Assembly: GCA_017448455.1 (NCBI GenBank)
Contig: JAFSLL010000132.1
Span: forward strand, 84,839-148,838
Direction of reading: 5' to 3'
DNA: 64,000 nt
Source of the DNA: Oscillospiraceae bacterium
GTDB taxonomy: Bacteria > Bacillota > Clostridia > Oscillospirales > Oscillospiraceae
Notes under the pieces: model-generated
Database searches by the model: none
The model's input: the letters and a program-made list of their open reading frames with translations, nothing else
What the model was told of the DNA's origin: nothing
In this document: in pieces, positions 51,695 through 60,076 of the stretch
Layout: every line of letters begins with the position of its first letter
How positions within the stretch are numbered: position 1 is the first letter of the stretch
Made by a program: the position numbers and the translations under genes

Positions 51695-51708
51695 ACAGGA
51701 GCGGAATC

Positions 51709-52110
51709 ATGAACGACGAACAAAACCTGAATACGTCCAATCCGGTGACGGAGGAACTGCCGGAAGGATGGCACCGGCACGAGGACGGCAGTATCCACTG
51801 CCATTCTCACCACATGGATTACGATACGCCGGGACATTCACATTCTCACGGGCATACGCATACCCAGACAAAAGCCGTAATCAACCGGCTTGCCCGCGCC
51901 ATCGGACACCTGGAGTCGGTCAAGAGCATGGTAGAGAACGGGCGGGACTGCACGGAGGTTCTGGTTCAGCTGGCGGCAGTGCGAAGCGCGCTGAACAGCA
52001 CGGCAAAAGTAATCCTGAAGGACCATCTGGAGCACTGCATCACCGAAGATGCGGAGGATGTGGAAGAACAGCTCCGGGCGCTGAACGATGCCATTGACAA
52101 GTTCATGTAA
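51709..52110 (+). CDS. CsoR/FrmR-type metal-sensing repressor with histidine-rich N-terminus
   Basis: The C-terminal 85 of 133 residues form the helical CsoR fold: KAVINRLARAIGHLESVKSM, then Cys81, and KDHLEHC with His106 and Cys110. The Cys-x24-His-x3-Cys spacing equals the Cu(I)-binding set of Mycobacterium CsoR. Ahead of it lies an unusual 52-residue extension with eleven histidines between residues 22 and 51 (HCHSHH, HSHSHGHTH), likely to bind Ni, Zn, Co or Cu. The family represses metal exporters, but none is adjacent; the target could be elsewhere or be this operon. AGGAGCGG precedes the ATG. Confidence 0.8.
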   Translation: MNDEQNLNTSNPVTEELPEGWHRHEDGSIHCHSHHMDYDTPGHSHSHGHTHTQTKAVINRLARAIGHLESVKSMVENGRDCTEVLVQLAAVRSALNSTAKVILKDHLEHCITEDAEDVEEQLRALNDAIDKFM

Positions 52111-52112
52111 AG

Positions 52113-52144
52113 AAAAAACGCAGCCCCGGTTTCCCGGGGCTGCG
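52113..52144 (-). terminator. Terminator of the 6S-like RNA
   Basis: CGCAGCCCCGG and its perfect complement around TTT, followed on the minus strand by six T residues. Confidence 0.85.
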
Positions 52145-52152
52145 CCTGCTTA

Positions 52153-52333
52153 TGCCGTGCCGGCCCAGTAATAACCTGCACACAAGAGCAGGTGGGTCGC
52201 CTAAGTTCTGTTTCGCTGCTTCCAACTTCCGGGATTGACCCGGGAGGCCTGCAATCCGCAGATTCAAATCGGCATCCCTTATAAGAGATGTGGGTTTCAT
52301 GGGCCGTGATGTCCATCAGGACTACACGGGCAC
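52153..52333 (-). ncRNA. ssrS: Probable 6S RNA
   Basis: A 180-base stretch without a credible ORF carries an extended rod-like fold: ends TGCCCGTG and GCACGGCA pair. The interior contains AAACCCACATCTCTTATAAG, CCTCCCGGGTCAATCCCGGA, AGTTGGAAGCAGCG and GGCGACCCACCTGC, blocks I associate with Clostridial 6S RNA. A canonical terminator follows. 6S RNA mimics an open promoter and sequesters sigma-A RNA polymerase in slow growth. A covariance-model search would settle it; another structured RNA is possible. Confidence 0.6.
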
Positions 52334-52348
52334 AGCAGAAAAAATGGA

Positions 52349-52651
52349 TTATTCGTCCTCTTCTTCGTCTTCGTCTTCATAGAGGAGTGCCATGAAGTGC
52401 TCGTACACGTCCTGGAGTTCCTCCTCATCATCGATAGATTCAAACAGATCTTCGCCGTCCGGACCGTCCACGACACGCAGCAGAATAAAACCGTAGTCCG
52501 GGTCATTCTCGTCCATGCTGTCGATGTTCGGAGGGAGAAAAGCCATATAGCTTTTCCGGTTATAATCCATCGAACCGACTATTTCCAACTCAAACTCTTC
52601 GCCGTTTTCGTCGACAATGGTGATGAAATCTGAACCGTATTCTTCACTCAT
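52349..52651 (-). CDS. DUF1292 family acidic protein
   Basis: The 100-residue protein has the DUF1292 core: DFITIVDENGEEFELEIVGS, YMAFLPPNIDS, FILLRVVDGPDGED, and a strongly acidic C-terminus (EDEDEEEDE). Members are widespread, often essential-looking, small Firmicute proteins without a known role. GGAGGACAG precedes the ATG at 52651. It is the only protein gene between the 6S-like RNA and a terminator, so it is monocistronic. Confidence 0.8.
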   Translation of the reverse strand: MSEEYGSDFITIVDENGEEFELEIVGSMDYNRKSYMAFLPPNIDSMDENDPDYGFILLRVVDGPDGEDLFESIDDEEELQDVYEHFMALLYEDEDEEEDE

Positions 52652-52727
52652 GTTTCTGTCCTCCTGCCTGCTGCTAACTTTATTGTATCTCATCCGACGG
52701 AAGAAATCAATAGTCAAGCGTAAAAAG

Positions 52728-52761
52728 TCCCCGAAGTGCCGCACAGTCGGCACTTCGGGGA
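52728..52761. terminator. Terminator of the solute-binding lipoprotein gene
   Basis: TCCCCGAAGTGCC is perfectly mirrored by GGCACTTCGGGGA around an eight-base loop; five T residues follow on the minus strand. Confidence 0.8.
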
Positions 52762-52779
52762 TTTTCAAAACGGGAAGAG

Positions 52780-55188
52780 TCAGCGCTGTTCGTTAACGTA
52801 GATGTTCGCTTTGCTCTGGATCAGACGGACGACATCGTCGATGCTCTTCTGGTCGGCAAAGAAGGCCTGCGCCTGCTCATTGACAATATCAAAGATGCTG
52901 GTGTCGTAGTTGGCGACTTTGGTGCAGGTTTCGATGACGGAGAGAATCTGGTCCGCCTGCTCCTGCGTCATGCAGTAGATGTTCTGCAGTTCGCCGTTGT
53001 TATCGATATACTGTCCCCGGGCCTGCTGGACCCGTTCGCCGTTTTCGTCCAGGACATAGCTTCCGTCAGCATTTGTAAAGTACTTCGGCGTCATCAGATC
53101 CTTGAGTTTGGCGTCAAAAACATTGCGGTTGCTCGGGATCATGTAGACATCCGCCTGCCCCTCTTCAGTGAGCATTCCGCGGAGGAACTCCCAGGCAGCC
53201 TCTTTGTTGCTGCACTTGCTGCTCATGGCGTACCCCGTGTCAATGCGCATGATGCTGCCGACGCCCCGGGATGTAGGCCAGCCGATATACGTGCTGGACC
53301 CGCCGAAGGTCATGTTGTTATACAGCAGGGAATCCAGACTGTATAGATAGCTCTGCATCAGCATCTGCTTGCCCTGCATGACACGCTCTTCCGTACTCTC
53401 GGTCTCCTCGTAGCCGTCCCAGGCGAAGTCCGCGGGGAATTCCTTAGCGAACTGGAGCAGCTGCTTGAAGTCATCGCTGTCGAAGCGGACCTGACCGGTG
53501 GACCAGTCCACATAGCTGTCCATATCGGCATAGAGCAGGGAACTCAGCACGGTATCCCGCGTGATATAGGGCTCGAGCGGCGTGCAGCCCTCCGGCATCT
53601 TCTGAAGCGCTTCGTTGAACTCCTCATAGGTCCAGCCCGGCGTATCGCCGACGATGCTGCTGGCGCCTACCAGCGTTTCAACCGAGAAGGCGGGGGTAAC
53701 CTGATACAGTCCGCCGCCGACCTCAAGAGCGGCGAGCAGATTGGGGAAGAAGTCCTCGCGTTTCAGATCCCTGTCGGCATCGATGTAGGGGTAGAGATCT
53801 TCCAGTACGCCCTTGGCGGCGAGCTGTTTGTAAGAGAGGGAACTCATCGGGATGATGTCCGGAATATTGCCGGCTGTAACTTCCGTCATGAACTTGGTCA
53901 TGCCGATGGAGTAGTCTTCTTCGGTGTTATACAGGGAATAGTCCTTGATCTCCAGACGGACATCGTCATGACTCCGGTTGAAGCGGATGATCCGGTTGTT
54001 GAGCTCATAATTGGAGTACTCGATCTGTGCGACGGTCAGAATTTCTTTTTTGGGGAGGGAATCCGCGGGAACCCGGCTGATGGTGAAGATCTGGTTCTCC
54101 GTAGTCTCGGCGTAGTACTCACTGATTACGCCGACAATGGAGCCGTCCTCCCGGACGCTGACGGAGTTTCCGTTCATGCTGTCGCCGTTGATGTCGCAGT
54201 CCATCCAGTTCAGGATCCGTACGGGCTCTTCCTCGCCCAGTTTGAAGCCGTAGAGATAGAGACCGCTGGTATAGTAGAAGTCATAACCGGCACTGCCGGG
54301 GATCAGGGACCAGGCTTCGTTGGGGATCGTATAGGCCGAGCCGAGAGACCGGGTTTCCAGGTCAACGGGGCAGAGTTCGGGCCCCATGTTGCCGTAAGTC
54401 ATAACAGCGACGGTACCATCCTGGGTCCGAATCAGATTATCTACATAATTCTGGCAGTCGATCATATAGGCGATCTCGCCGTCCGGCGCGATGGCGAGGA
54501 TCTTCTGGTCAGAGGTGACCAGGAGGTTGTCATTCGCGTCACAGATAGCGCTGTAGCTGTTGATATAGGCGTTGCTCGTGTCATAATTGACGGGGTGACG
54601 GCTGAGCTCTGTACCGTCCGTATCCAGCGTCAGAATGGAGTACTCTTCCCGATACTGGTAGTAGTTCCAGCTCTCATCCGATCCGTAAGCGTCGTCCGGT
54701 CCGTCATACCAGCCGGTATAACTGTCCTCCAGCGCGACAAGCTTCCCCTCTGAGTTTACGGCAGGCTTGCCAAAGTTGTGATAGGAATTGAAATCGCGAT
54801 AACCTTCGGTGTTTTCTTCCGGAGGGGTGGGGACAAAATTGGGTAGGCGCTCCGCTTTGCCGTCATAAGAGACAAAGTAGAGAACAGAACCGTAGATATC
54901 GTACTGGCCCTCATATTCTTCCGTCTGGCCATCGGGAACTTCCATCCTGCCGACCTTTTCCATACCGGTGGCAAAGAAGCCGTCATCGGTAAAGACAGCG
55001 GGGGTGATGCCCCATTCGGCAGAAGTCGAGATTTTTGTAAACTCACTCTTGTACGCGTACTCGCTCTCAGCCTGTGGCTCAGGTGTGAGATCCGCCTCAT
55101 CATTTGCACCGCCGCAGGCGGCCAGAGAGAACATCATCACAAGGCACAGAACCAGAGCGATCATGCGCAGGTGGGATTGTTTCAGCAT
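52780..55188 (-). CDS. Two-module extracellular solute-binding lipoprotein
   Basis: The 802-residue protein has a lipoprotein signal ending SLAAC. The next roughly 350 residues are rich in short beta segments with Asp/Gly turns (DGFFATGMEKVGRM, LDTDGTELSRHPV, APDGEIAYMID), resembling a propeller. From about 375 an ABC-type family 1 solute-binding fold follows (ILTVAQIEYSNYELN, VTAGNIPDIIPMSS, GYAMSSKCSNKEAAWEFLRG). Such fusions occur in Clostridia, but the first module's role is unknown; it may sense or bind a ligand. No permease or ATPase genes are near, so uptake may not be its task. AAAGGAG precedes the ATG. It is divergent from a two-component system that could respond to it. Confidence 0.75.
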   Translation of the reverse strand: MLKQSHLRMIALVLCLVMMFSLAACGGANDEADLTPEPQAESEYAYKSEFTKISTSAEWGITPAVFTDDGFFATGMEKVGRMEVPDGQTEEYEGQYDIYGSVLYFVSYDGKAERLPNFVPTPPEENTEGYRDFNSYHNFGKPAVNSEGKLVALEDSYTGWYDGPDDAYGSDESWNYYQYREEYSILTLDTDGTELSRHPVNYDTSNAYINSYSAICDANDNLLVTSDQKILAIAPDGEIAYMIDCQNYVDNLIRTQDGTVAVMTYGNMGPELCPVDLETRSLGSAYTIPNEAWSLIPGSAGYDFYYTSGLYLYGFKLGEEEPVRILNWMDCDINGDSMNGNSVSVREDGSIVGVISEYYAETTENQIFTISRVPADSLPKKEILTVAQIEYSNYELNNRIIRFNRSHDDVRLEIKDYSLYNTEEDYSIGMTKFMTEVTAGNIPDIIPMSSLSYKQLAAKGVLEDLYPYIDADRDLKREDFFPNLLAALEVGGGLYQVTPAFSVETLVGASSIVGDTPGWTYEEFNEALQKMPEGCTPLEPYITRDTVLSSLLYADMDSYVDWSTGQVRFDSDDFKQLLQFAKEFPADFAWDGYEETESTEERVMQGKQMLMQSYLYSLDSLLYNNMTFGGSSTYIGWPTSRGVGSIMRIDTGYAMSSKCSNKEAAWEFLRGMLTEEGQADVYMIPSNRNVFDAKLKDLMTPKYFTNADGSYVLDENGERVQQARGQYIDNNGELQNIYCMTQEQADQILSVIETCTKVANYDTSIFDIVNEQAQAFFADQKSIDDVVRLIQSKANIYVNEQR

Positions 55189-55248
55189 TTCATTTCTCCT
55201 TTGAATCATCAGAAAATAACTCAAATTACGGCCTTTTGACCGGGGCTT

Positions 55249-55254
55249 ATTGTA
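55249..55254 (-). promoter_or_regulatory. Extended -10 box for the solute-binding gene
   Basis: On the minus strand TGC precedes TACAAT; the -35 box is poor. About 60 bases separate it from the start codon. Confidence 0.35.
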
Positions 55255-55327
55255 GCATATTCCTTTGCAGTTGTGTCTGAAGAATTTATTAAAGTTACAG
55301 GAAGCCATAGAAAACAGGGCTCACTTG

Positions 55328-55336
55328 TGCTATACT
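55328..55336 (+). promoter_or_regulatory. Extended -10 box for the two-component operon
   Basis: TGCTATACT, an extended -10 element without a good -35, about 43 bases before the response-regulator ATG. Confidence 0.4.
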
Positions 55337-55378
55337 TCCCAATGGGGCTACCCCGAATGGAGGAAGGATTTGATAGAA

Positions 55379-56071
55379 ATGAGTGATGTTACGAAGATTC
55401 TGATCGTTGATGATGACCCGGATATCCGCAATGTGCTGACCCTGCTGCTGCGCAGCAAGTATGAGGTAACGGAAGCCGCCAATGGCTTCGACGCTGTTGC
55501 CCGCATGCAGGAAGCCCCGGATACGGATCTGGTGATTCTGGATGTGATGATGCCGGGAATGGACGGTATTGAAACCTGCGAGAAGATCCGCGCCTTCTCC
55601 AATGCGCCGATTCTGTTTCTGACGGCCAAGAGCGCCGAACAGGACCGTCTGAAGGCCTACCAGAGCGGCGGTGATGATTTTCTCTCCAAGCCGTTTTCTC
55701 AGCCGGAGCTTCTGGCAAAGGTCGCGTCTCTTCTGCGGCGCTATCAGGAGTACCGCGGCAAGCCTGCCGCCTCTGTATATAATTTCGGAAATCTGGAAGT
55801 GGATCTGAATACGCGTATGGTTCGCAACGGCGGAGAAACCGTTCCGCTGACAGACACGGAGTATTCCATCCTGGAGTGTCTGGTGAAAAACCGCGGGAGA
55901 ACCGTGACCACACAGGAGCTGTATGAGACGGTCTGGAACGAAAAGTTTCTGCCCGGATCCGGCAATACCATCATGGTGCACGTGCTGAATCTCCGGCGCA
56001 AAATAGAGGAGGTCCCCTCATCTCCCAAGATCGTCAGGACGGTCTGGGGCCGGGGATATCAGGTTGACTGA
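55379..56071 (+). CDS. OmpR/PhoB-type response regulator
   Basis: The 230-residue protein has a receiver domain with the acidic pocket (Asp11-13), phospho-acceptor Asp55 in LVILDVMMPGMDG, Thr83 and Lys104 in SKPF, and a C-terminal winged helix (about 130-228: VPLTDTEYSILECLVKNRGR, VHVLNLRRKIE, VRTVWGRGYQVD). Phosphorylation by the histidine kinase encoded next, which overlaps by eight bases, would promote DNA binding. GGAGGAAGG stands ahead of the ATG at 55379. Neighbouring targets may include the divergent lipoprotein gene. Confidence 0.9.
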   Translation: MSDVTKILIVDDDPDIRNVLTLLLRSKYEVTEAANGFDAVARMQEAPDTDLVILDVMMPGMDGIETCEKIRAFSNAPILFLTAKSAEQDRLKAYQSGGDDFLSKPFSQPELLAKVASLLRRYQEYRGKPAASVYNFGNLEVDLNTRMVRNGGETVPLTDTEYSILECLVKNRGRTVTTQELYETVWNEKFLPGSGNTIMVHVLNLRRKIEEVPSSPKIVRTVWGRGYQVD

Positions 56072-57392
56072 TTTCGGTATCCGCGCCACGCGCACCCTGA
56101 GCACGAAGCTGCTGCTGGCGGTGCTGCTGAGTCTGCTCAGTGCGCTCGCAACCTATCTGGCGGTGTTCGGGATCGGCTCCCTGTTTGTAAACCGCTACTA
56201 TATGAGCGCGGACTTCGTCGCGGCGCGCAAGGCATCCATCTATACCGACTTTAACCGCTATGTCAACGAAAACCGCGTGCGGGGGAGCGACGCGGATGCA
56301 CTGAATGCGTTTCTGCAGGTACACGGCTATACCGCCATTACGGTGTATCCGGCGGAAGAGATGGAGTATTCTCTGTTCAGCCGCCCGTCCACGCAGAGCC
56401 CGAGCGTGCAGAGCCTGGTGGCTTCACAGCGTGTGGAGCCCTCCGGAAAGCTCTATCCCATGCGCTTTGACGACGGGATTTACTATATTTCCATTACCGA
56501 CAATTCGCGCGCGCGGGAGGACATGCTCAACCGGGCCATGGCGATGACGGTCGCTGTGATTGTCCTGGTGGCGGTACTGTTCCGTTATACCACCAGACTG
56601 ACACACCGGATCATCCGCCTTTCCCAGGAGGCCTCCACCGTCGGGGCAGGCGACCTGAACGGCGCCATTACCGTGGACGGGGAAGATGAGATTGCCGCCC
56701 TGGCCGAAGACATCGACGGGATGCGCAATGCCATTATCGAACGGATGGGCAACGAGAAGCGCGCCTGGGAGGCCAACAGCGAGCTGATCACCGCCATGAG
56801 CCACGATATCCGTACCCCGATGACGTCCCTGATCGGCTACCTCGGCCTGCTGAACAACTCGGATTCCCTCCCGGATGACGACCGGCGCCGGTATCTGGAA
56901 GCCGCCTACGGAAAGTCCTTGGCGCTGAAAGAACTGACGGACGAGCTCTTCAAGTATTTTCTCGTGTTTGGCCGTTCGGAGCTGGAACTGCAGCGGGAGG
57001 AATTTGACGCGCACCTGCTTCTCATGCAGCTGCTGGGGGAGGCGGAGTTCGATCTTCAGGACTATGGCATGCAGGTGCAGAGCATTGACCGTCTGCAGGA
57101 CGGCAGCATGATCACGACAGATGCGGCCATGCTCAAGCGCGTAATCGATAATCTGGTTTCCAACGTCAAGAAATACGCCGACCGGGAGCGGCCGGTGATT
57201 ATCCTCTCCGAAAACCGGGATGGGCAGATTGCCGTGACCGTATCCAACGGTATTTCCGGTGCCGGCCCAGGCACGGAAAGCACAAAAATCGGCCTGCGGA
57301 CCTGTGAGAAGATCATGCAGGCGCTGGGAGGAACATTTTCCATTGTGCGGGATGAAGATCATTTCGCCGCGGAGTTCTGTCTTCCTGTATAA
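56064..57392 (+). CDS. Membrane sensor histidine kinase
   Basis: The 442-residue protein has two transmembrane segments (about 18-42 and 154-173) enclosing an external sensor of about 110 residues, a HAMP linker, the H-box AMSHDIRTPMTSLIGYLG with the phospho-histidine near 247, the N-box VIDNLVSNVKKYA, and an ATPase domain whose usual DxGxG box is replaced by VSNGISGAGPG, leaving TKIGLRTCEKIM. That variation occurs in related Firmicute kinases. It starts with TTG at 56064, overlapping the regulator's last codons. Signal unknown, perhaps linked to the divergent lipoprotein. Confidence 0.85.
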   Translation: MTDFGIRATRTLSTKLLLAVLLSLLSALATYLAVFGIGSLFVNRYYMSADFVAARKASIYTDFNRYVNENRVRGSDADALNAFLQVHGYTAITVYPAEEMEYSLFSRPSTQSPSVQSLVASQRVEPSGKLYPMRFDDGIYYISITDNSRAREDMLNRAMAMTVAVIVLVAVLFRYTTRLTHRIIRLSQEASTVGAGDLNGAITVDGEDEIAALAEDIDGMRNAIIERMGNEKRAWEANSELITAMSHDIRTPMTSLIGYLGLLNNSDSLPDDDRRRYLEAAYGKSLALKELTDELFKYFLVFGRSELELQREEFDAHLLLMQLLGEAEFDLQDYGMQVQSIDRLQDGSMITTDAAMLKRVIDNLVSNVKKYADRERPVIILSENRDGQIAVTVSNGISGAGPGTESTKIGLRTCEKIMQALGGTFSIVRDEDHFAAEFCLPV

Positions 57393-57399
57393 AAGATGA

Positions 57400-57425
57400 C
57401 ATCCCCTGCCGTTTGGCAGGGGATG
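57400..57425. terminator. Hairpin between kinase and YdcF-type gene
   Basis: CATCCCCTGCC and its perfect complement around GTTT, between convergent genes. Short T-rich runs on both sides make it a modest bidirectional terminator. Confidence 0.55.
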
Positions 57426-57429
57426 TTGC

Positions 57430-58200
57430 TTACCAGCCGAAGACCCAGAGATGGGTGACGCCAAAGGCCTCGCGGATAAAGTAGTTCAGCATGACCATCG
57501 GGTAGCCCCACGGCGCGGCGACGCCGACGGCGTCTACGCCGGCTAGACGCGCCATGCTTTTGGCGCGGAACAGGTGATAGGCGCTGGAAACGATCGCGAC
57601 GTTCCCGTCCGGATCGTCGCCCCTTTCCCGGATGATTTTGAAGGAGAAAGCCAGATTTTCCTGAGTGGAGGTGGCGGCTTCTTCTTTCAGGATGCGTTCC
57701 TCCGGAATCCCGTTCGCCACCAGCCAGTCGGACATCGCCTGACCTTCGGTGACGGTCTCGCCCTTGCCCATTCCGCCGGAGACGATCGCGACGCTGTTCG
57801 GATACTGCAGCAGATAATCGCGGGCGCCTTCCAGGCGGCGAACCAGGGTCAGCGAAGGACGGTCTCCGTAGACAGCGGCGCCAAGCACGATCAGATAGGG
57901 CCGTTCCGGTTCCGCGTCGGTTCTGGCGTTGCGGATGATCGGGACTTCCACTGCGCAGAAGTACAGGAAGCCGACACAGGTCAGCGCCAGAATAATCCGC
58001 CAGAGCACGGCCGGCAGGAAACGGTGGGCAAGAATCAGCGCGACCAAAAAGAAGCAGAGATAGCCCCAGTAGACATAGCCGCGGAGCGCAAAGCGGAAGA
58101 AAAAGCCTAGTCCGGGAAGCAGAACGGAAGGAAAGATCCAGGCATTCCTGTTTTTCTGTTTTTCAGGTGTTTCCCGCAGCGCGGTTTTGTTCTCAACCAT
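57430..58200 (-). CDS. YdcF/SanA/ElyC-family (DUF218) membrane protein
   Basis: The 256-residue protein has three hydrophobic segments in its first 90 residues and then a DUF218 domain: PYLIVLGAAVYGDRPS, NSVAIVSGGMGKGE, TEGQAMSDWLVANGIPE, EEAATSTQENL and VSSAYHLFRAKSMARLAG. Relatives (SanA, ElyC) influence envelope integrity and vancomycin sensitivity; the biochemical role is unsettled. It begins eight bases inside the end of the ABC-F gene and so is cotranslated with it. GGGAGGCGC precedes the ATG. Confidence 0.85.
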   Translation of the reverse strand: MVENKTALRETPEKQKNRNAWIFPSVLLPGLGFFFRFALRGYVYWGYLCFFLVALILAHRFLPAVLWRIILALTCVGFLYFCAVEVPIIRNARTDAEPERPYLIVLGAAVYGDRPSLTLVRRLEGARDYLLQYPNSVAIVSGGMGKGETVTEGQAMSDWLVANGIPEERILKEEAATSTQENLAFSFKIIRERGDDPDGNVAIVSSAYHLFRAKSMARLAGVDAVGVAAPWGYPMVMLNYFIREAFGVTHLWVFGW

Positions 58201-60073
58201 CGCTCAGCGCCTCCCATCGTTCATACTGCTCCAGAAGCGCCGCGTTGAGCGCTTCTTTCTGTTCATCCAGTTCCATCAGTTTCTGATAATCGCTTGCATA
58301 CAGGGCCGCTTCTTCCTCCAGCGCATTGAGCTGCGCCTCCAGCCGGGCGATTTCCTTCTCAACTCGCTGCAGCTGCTTTTCGGGGCTGGCAGCCCGGACG
58401 CGGGGATCCTGCTGCCGGCGGGCAGGTTTGTCGGCGGCTTTTTTCTCGGCGGCGGCAAAGACGGTCTGCCGTTCCCGCCAGGCAGCGTAGTCTGCATATC
58501 CGCCGCGGTAGTCCGTCAGCTTCCCGTCCTCAAAAGCCCAGATGCGGGTTGCGAACTTCTCGATGAAGTAGCGGTCATGCGAAACAAACAGCAGAGTCTC
58601 GCCGTAATCGGACAGAGCGTCCTCCATCCATTCGCGGCTCACAATGTCCAGATGGTTGGTCGGCTCGTCCAGGATCAGGAGATTGATGTCGCTTCCCATG
58701 AGCATGCAGAGCTTCAGCCTGCTCCGCTCACCTCCGGAAAGGGTGGAAACGGGCTTAAAAACATCCTCTCCGCGAAAGCCGAACGCGGCGAGCCGGTCCC
58801 GTGCCTCCTGCGGGCTGCAGCGGCATTCCCAGAGCATGGTGTCATAGGCGGTGCGGCTGTCGTCCTGAAATCGGACAATCTGAGGCAGACAGGCGCTTCG
58901 TACGGCGGGTCCGAGACCGATCCAGCCGCTGTCCGGCGCTTCTTCTCCCGTGATGAGTTTAACCAGGGTGGACTTCCCGCTGCCGTTATCGCCAATGATG
59001 GCGATCCGTTCCTTCCCCTCTACCAGGAAGGAGAGGTCCGAGAAGAGCACGCGGTCGCCAAAGCCTTTCCGCAGCCCCTCTGCGGCGACAACCTCGTCTC
59101 CGGAGAAACTTCGCTCTTTAAAGCGAACGGAGAGCTTTTTCTGTTCCTTCGGTTTCTCGCTCCGAGACAGCTTTTCGATTCGCTTCTCCATGGAAAAGGC
59201 GCGCTTATGCAGCTTGTCATTGCCCATAAAGGCCCACAGGTGCATCTGTTCCGCAGCGCGCGTGAGCTGTTCGATCTTGGCCTGATCTTTTTCAAACTGT
59301 TTCCGCTTTTCCTCAAAGCGCCGCTGGCGTTCTTCGAGGAAAAAGCTGTAGTTGCCGCTGTAGAACTCCGCCTTTCCGTCTGTCAGCTCGATGCAGCGCT
59401 GCGCCACAACGTCCAGAAAATAGCGGTCGTGGCTGATCGCGAGGACGGTACCTTTGAAATGAAGGAGGTAGTTCTCCAGCCACTCTACAGCGCGAAGATC
59501 CAGATGGTTGGTCGGCTCGTCCAGCAGGAGGATCTCGGTGTCTTCCAGTATCAGCCGGGCGAGGTTCAGGCGGGTTTTCTCTCCGCCGGAGAGACTTTCA
59601 AAACTCTGCGCGCGCATGGCAGGACCGATCTGAAGGCCGTTTGCGACCCGGTTCACCGCGACATCGGTCTCATAACCGCCAAGCCGCTCATAGTCCGCCG
59701 TCAGCCGGTCGTACTCGTTCAGCAGCTGGGGAGAAGCATCCTCGGCCATCCGCGCTTCCAGCTCTTCCATCCGTCTGCGGATGGCGTCGACATGCCGGAA
59801 GGCGTTCTGCAGCACATCTTCCGCGGTCCAGCCTTCGGGGTATACCGGCAGCTGTGAAATCAGTCCGATCCGCTTTCCCGGGGCAATACTGACCTGGCCT
59901 TCGTCATAGTCCAGCGCACCGGTCAGAATGCGGAACAGGGTCGTCTTTCCGCAGCCGTTCGGGCCGAGAATGCCGACACGCTCCCCGGCTTCGACCTGAA
60001 AGCTGAGGCCGTCGAGAATATTGGTCCCGATTTCAAAAGACTTCACGAGGGAAGTCACGGTAATATCGATCAT
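58193..60073 (-). CDS. ABC-F ATPase
   Basis: The 626-residue soluble protein has two ABC modules: Walker A GPNGCGKTT and GDNGSGKST, signature LSGGEKTR and LSGGERSR, and Walker B LLLDEPTNHLD and LILDEPTNHLD, joined by a charged linker (about 240-310) and followed by a basic then coiled-coil C-terminus (about 540-620). ABC-F proteins act on the ribosome to relieve stalling or protect against antibiotics; the C-terminal coil resembles Uup/YdiF types rather than dedicated resistance factors. It starts three bases after the PBP stop, so it is in the same operon. A resistance role cannot be inferred. Confidence 0.9.
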   Translation of the reverse strand: MIDITVTSLVKSFEIGTNILDGLSFQVEAGERVGILGPNGCGKTTLFRILTGALDYDEGQVSIAPGKRIGLISQLPVYPEGWTAEDVLQNAFRHVDAIRRRMEELEARMAEDASPQLLNEYDRLTADYERLGGYETDVAVNRVANGLQIGPAMRAQSFESLSGGEKTRLNLARLILEDTEILLLDEPTNHLDLRAVEWLENYLLHFKGTVLAISHDRYFLDVVAQRCIELTDGKAEFYSGNYSFFLEERQRRFEEKRKQFEKDQAKIEQLTRAAEQMHLWAFMGNDKLHKRAFSMEKRIEKLSRSEKPKEQKKLSVRFKERSFSGDEVVAAEGLRKGFGDRVLFSDLSFLVEGKERIAIIGDNGSGKSTLVKLITGEEAPDSGWIGLGPAVRSACLPQIVRFQDDSRTAYDTMLWECRCSPQEARDRLAAFGFRGEDVFKPVSTLSGGERSRLKLCMLMGSDINLLILDEPTNHLDIVSREWMEDALSDYGETLLFVSHDRYFIEKFATRIWAFEDGKLTDYRGGYADYAAWRERQTVFAAAEKKAADKPARRQQDPRVRAASPEKQLQRVEKEIARLEAQLNALEEEAALYASDYQKLMELDEQKEALNAALLEQYERWEALSDG

Positions 60074-60076
60074 GCC

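Noticed and set aside
57430-60073. ABC-F and SanA-like genes as an antibiotic-resistance unit
   Set aside because: The ABC-F protein has the housekeeping-type coiled tail and shares an operon with cell-wall genes; nothing in the sequence points to drug resistance.
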